Origin: Deltaproteobacteria bacterium
Lineage (GTDB): Bacteria > Desulfobacterota > Binatia > Binatales > Binataceae
Assembly (NCBI GenBank): GCA_021780755.1
Contig: JAJXYF010000008.1
Location: forward strand, 1 to 64,000
Length of the DNA: 64,000 bases
Direction: 5' to 3'
The stretch's first letter is position 1. Each line of letters starts with the position of its first letter. This document shows positions 62,586 through 64,000 of the stretch, piece by piece. Made by a program: the position numbers and the translations under genes. The notes below the pieces were generated by a model that saw only the letters and a list, made by a program, of their open reading frames with translations, ran no database searches and was not told where the DNA came from.

Positions 62586-63083
62586 ATGTGCGTGGTTGCC
62601 AGACCATCGAAGGCCGAGGCGCTGATTGTTGAGAGCCGTTCGTCGCGCGAAACCAAGGCGTGGGGGCGGCGCCTCGGGGCGGCGCTGGAGGGCGGCGAAT
62701 TAATCGGCTTTACAGGCGATCTTGGCGTCGGCAAAACCTGCTTTATCAAGGGACTCGCGCGCGGGCTCGATCTCGCGGAAGCTCAAATATTGAGCCCCAC
62801 CTTCACGATGATCCAGGAACATCGCGGGCGGCTGCCGCTGTTTCATATTGATCTTTACCGCCTGGAGAGCGTGGCGCTCGATGACCTCGGGCTGCGCGAG
62901 TACCTGTTTTCGGACGGGGTGGCGGCGGTCGAGTGGTTCGAGCGGCTGCGCGACGGCGCAGGGCTGAATCATCTGGCGGTGCGGATCGCGTATGGTGGGG
63001 CGAATAATCGGCGAATTGAGTTCGCTGGAGTCGGGGAGCGTTACGTGTCGCTAGTCGAGCGGCTTCGGCTAAGTTTCGCTTGA
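62586..63083 (+). CDS. tsaE: tRNA threonylcarbamoyladenosine biosynthesis ATPase TsaE
   Basis: 165 residues. Walker A is TGDLGVGKTCFIKGLARG (about 44-61). SPTFTMIQEH (about 73-82) and HIDLYRLESVALDDLGLREY (about 90-109) are family hallmarks, and AVEWFERL follows. It supports t6A modification of tRNA. GGAG lies eight bases before the ATG. A longer gap with little else follows, up to the small membrane protein gene. Confidence 0.93.
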   Translation: MCVVARPSKAEALIVESRSSRETKAWGRRLGAALEGGELIGFTGDLGVGKTCFIKGLARGLDLAEAQILSPTFTMIQEHRGRLPLFHIDLYRLESVALDDLGLREYLFSDGVAAVEWFERLRDGAGLNHLAVRIAYGGANNRRIEFAGVGERYVSLVERLRLSFA

Positions 63084-63244
63084 ATGGCTCAATTTTGGCT
63101 AAACATAGCTTATGGCATTCAACATGGGGCGAACGAGAGTTTCTCTTAGTTGTCGGATAGCGTAGTAATACTAACAGGCAATTCGCCCAATCTGGTTCTG
63201 AGGAGCTTTCCTGGCATTGCTAAAAGGAGGCGAAAGAGGAACCG

Positions 63245-63481
63245 TTGCCAAAATTCGTCGATGACGTCTTTATCGCATTTCTTCAGGTGATCCAGGATTG
63301 CCAAGCGATGTGGGAGACCACGCCGCTAGCCACGCGAATACTGCTCGCCTTGGCGATGGCCGGGCTGGGAGTATACCTGGGATCGCGGGCGGAGCGATCG
63401 GGGATGAGTGCGGCGTTGTTCTTCGTGGCGTTCGGATTTTTCGCCTACGTCATCGCGATGGGAATCAGCCTGATTCAATAG
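63245..63481 (+). CDS. Small membrane protein, unknown
   Basis: 78 residues from TTG 63245, with GAGGA four bases upstream and AGGAGG a little further. Two hydrophobic segments (RILLALAMAGLGVYLGS and AALFFVAFGFFAYVIAMGIS) are joined by a short RAERSGM loop. There is no known family. The ribosome site and the composition support coding. Confidence 0.6.
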   Translation: MPKFVDDVFIAFLQVIQDCQAMWETTPLATRILLALAMAGLGVYLGSRAERSGMSAALFFVAFGFFAYVIAMGISLIQ

Positions 63482-63540
63482 GGAGTCGGCAAATCGCCGG
63501 TGCGATCGGTCGCGATTGACGAGTGGAGCGGCCGAATCGA

Positions 63541-63563
63541 GCTTGAATCAGGCCGATTCAAGC
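63541..63563. repeat. Inverted repeat between the last two genes
   Basis: Perfect nine-base arms GCTTGAATC (63541-63549) and GATTCAAGC (63555-63563) around a five-base loop, with further GAATC/GATTC words on both sides. There is no U-tract, so it may be an operator or a weak terminator. Confidence 0.45.
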
Positions 63564-63634
63564 GGTACCGATTCAGGGGTGGTGTCCTAATTTGATTGCT
63601 GTAACTCCGACCGCTTTGATATTGTCGCCAAGTC

Positions 63635-63979
63635 GTGGCGTCGAATCTTCCAGAAAAACGGCTGTCTCTCACAGAGAAGATGAAGTTACTGGATGAACGC
63701 CAAGCGGCGTATTCTGCTAAGCTTGAGAAATTCAAGGAGATTATTAAATTAAATCCCATGAAGATTAAGAAGCATATTGTCTCGGTCACTCCGAAAGTCG
63801 CCAAGATGCAAAAAACCTCAACAGTGATGGGTCACAAAATAAGCGCCATGAGCAATATCGTGGGCAAATCGGGAGAACAGGTCGATCTGGTAAATTTGGA
63901 GAGGCACGTCGATCGTGCGCTGGTTGTGAGTGATTTGCTGAATGGACTCATGGACGACACGTTGGCCCTGCTGGGTTGA
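63635..63979 (+). CDS. Lysine-rich orphan protein, unknown
   Basis: 114 residues from GTG 63635. It is rich in Lys, Leu and Ser, mostly helical, with basic stretches (NPMKIKKHIVSVTPKVAKMQ, about 40-59), no Cys and no membrane segment. Its base composition is clearly more AT-rich than the rest of the window, suggesting recent transfer. A TTGATT / TTGATA pair (63592-63597, 63616-63621) may be its promoter. No family was recognised. Start and function are uncertain. Confidence 0.5.
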   Translation: MASNLPEKRLSLTEKMKLLDERQAAYSAKLEKFKEIIKLNPMKIKKHIVSVTPKVAKMQKTSTVMGHKISAMSNIVGKSGEQVDLVNLERHVDRALVVSDLLNGLMDDTLALLG

Positions 63980-64000
63980 ATCCCACGCGCGAGGAGGGCA

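Noticed and set aside
1..64000. CRISPR arrays, tRNA or rRNA genes, insertion sequences
   Set aside because: No regularly spaced repeats, tRNA-like fold or transposase frame was noticed by eye; a covariance-model scan could not be run.

Overview
The window is 64 kb of high-GC, gene-dense bacterial chromosome. LpxA, outer-membrane-type beta-barrel proteins and a periplasmic cytochrome c maturation (Ccm) system point to a diderm (Gram-negative) cell. Coenzyme F420 genes (cofG, cofH, cofD, cofE) sit beside them, with remnants of luciferase-like oxidoreductases and an FMN/F420-type PPOX protein. F420 synthesis, Ccm and LPS genes together are unusual. They fit an uncultured lineage such as Candidatus Binatota (Desulfobacterota_B) better than an actinobacterium, but this placement is inference. 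No rRNA, tRNA or CRISPR array was seen.

Layout. 0-3 kb: end of a sigma-54 activator, then the molybdo-enzyme accessory pair xdhC-mocA. 2.6-6.7 kb: an ECF sigma / anti-sigma / Spy-like periplasmic protein module, a TPR protein and tandem alpha/beta hydrolases. 6.9-18 kb: a FecR-domain protein with a beta-barrel partner behind a clear promoter, a sirtuin, an ArnT-like glycosyltransferase, an EamA transporter, a CDGSH protein, uppP, a LysM-like lipoprotein, an FAD oxidoreductase and glyA. 18.3-21.4 kb: a minus-strand copper-type operon (DUF2318 protein, small secreted protein, outer-membrane protein, CopC, CopD). 21.4-34.3 kb: accessory region with catabolic genes (amidohydrolase, methyltransferase, BadH-like and other SDRs, enoyl-CoA hydratase, PEP-mutase-like enzyme, alcohol dehydrogenase). 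It also holds at least four decayed genes, one of them carrying a micro-inversion.

34.4-39.5 kb: minus-strand F420 operon cofG-cofH-cofD-cofE followed by a polyprenyl diphosphate synthase; cofC is not in the window. 39.8-44.6 kb: alcohol dehydrogenase, yacG, lpxA and a phosphodiesterase-like lipoprotein. 44.9-50.9 kb: ccmE-F-H-I-like-A-B and ccmC-D, split by a palindromic repeat. CcmE has a CxxxY haem site in place of the usual His, yet CcmH is present. 51-63 kb: housekeeping genes dnaJ-like, tilS, ftsH (with terminator), folP, cdaA, cdaR, glmM, pdxJ (opposite strand), nnrD and tsaE. The window ends with a small membrane protein and an AT-richer, lysine-rich orphan.

Two dispersed repeat families stand out. 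One is a hairpin element with CTGAAACCTC arms, in three copies plus a probable half copy. The other is a GAGCATCGCGAGCGTCAAA-like intergenic motif in about five copies.
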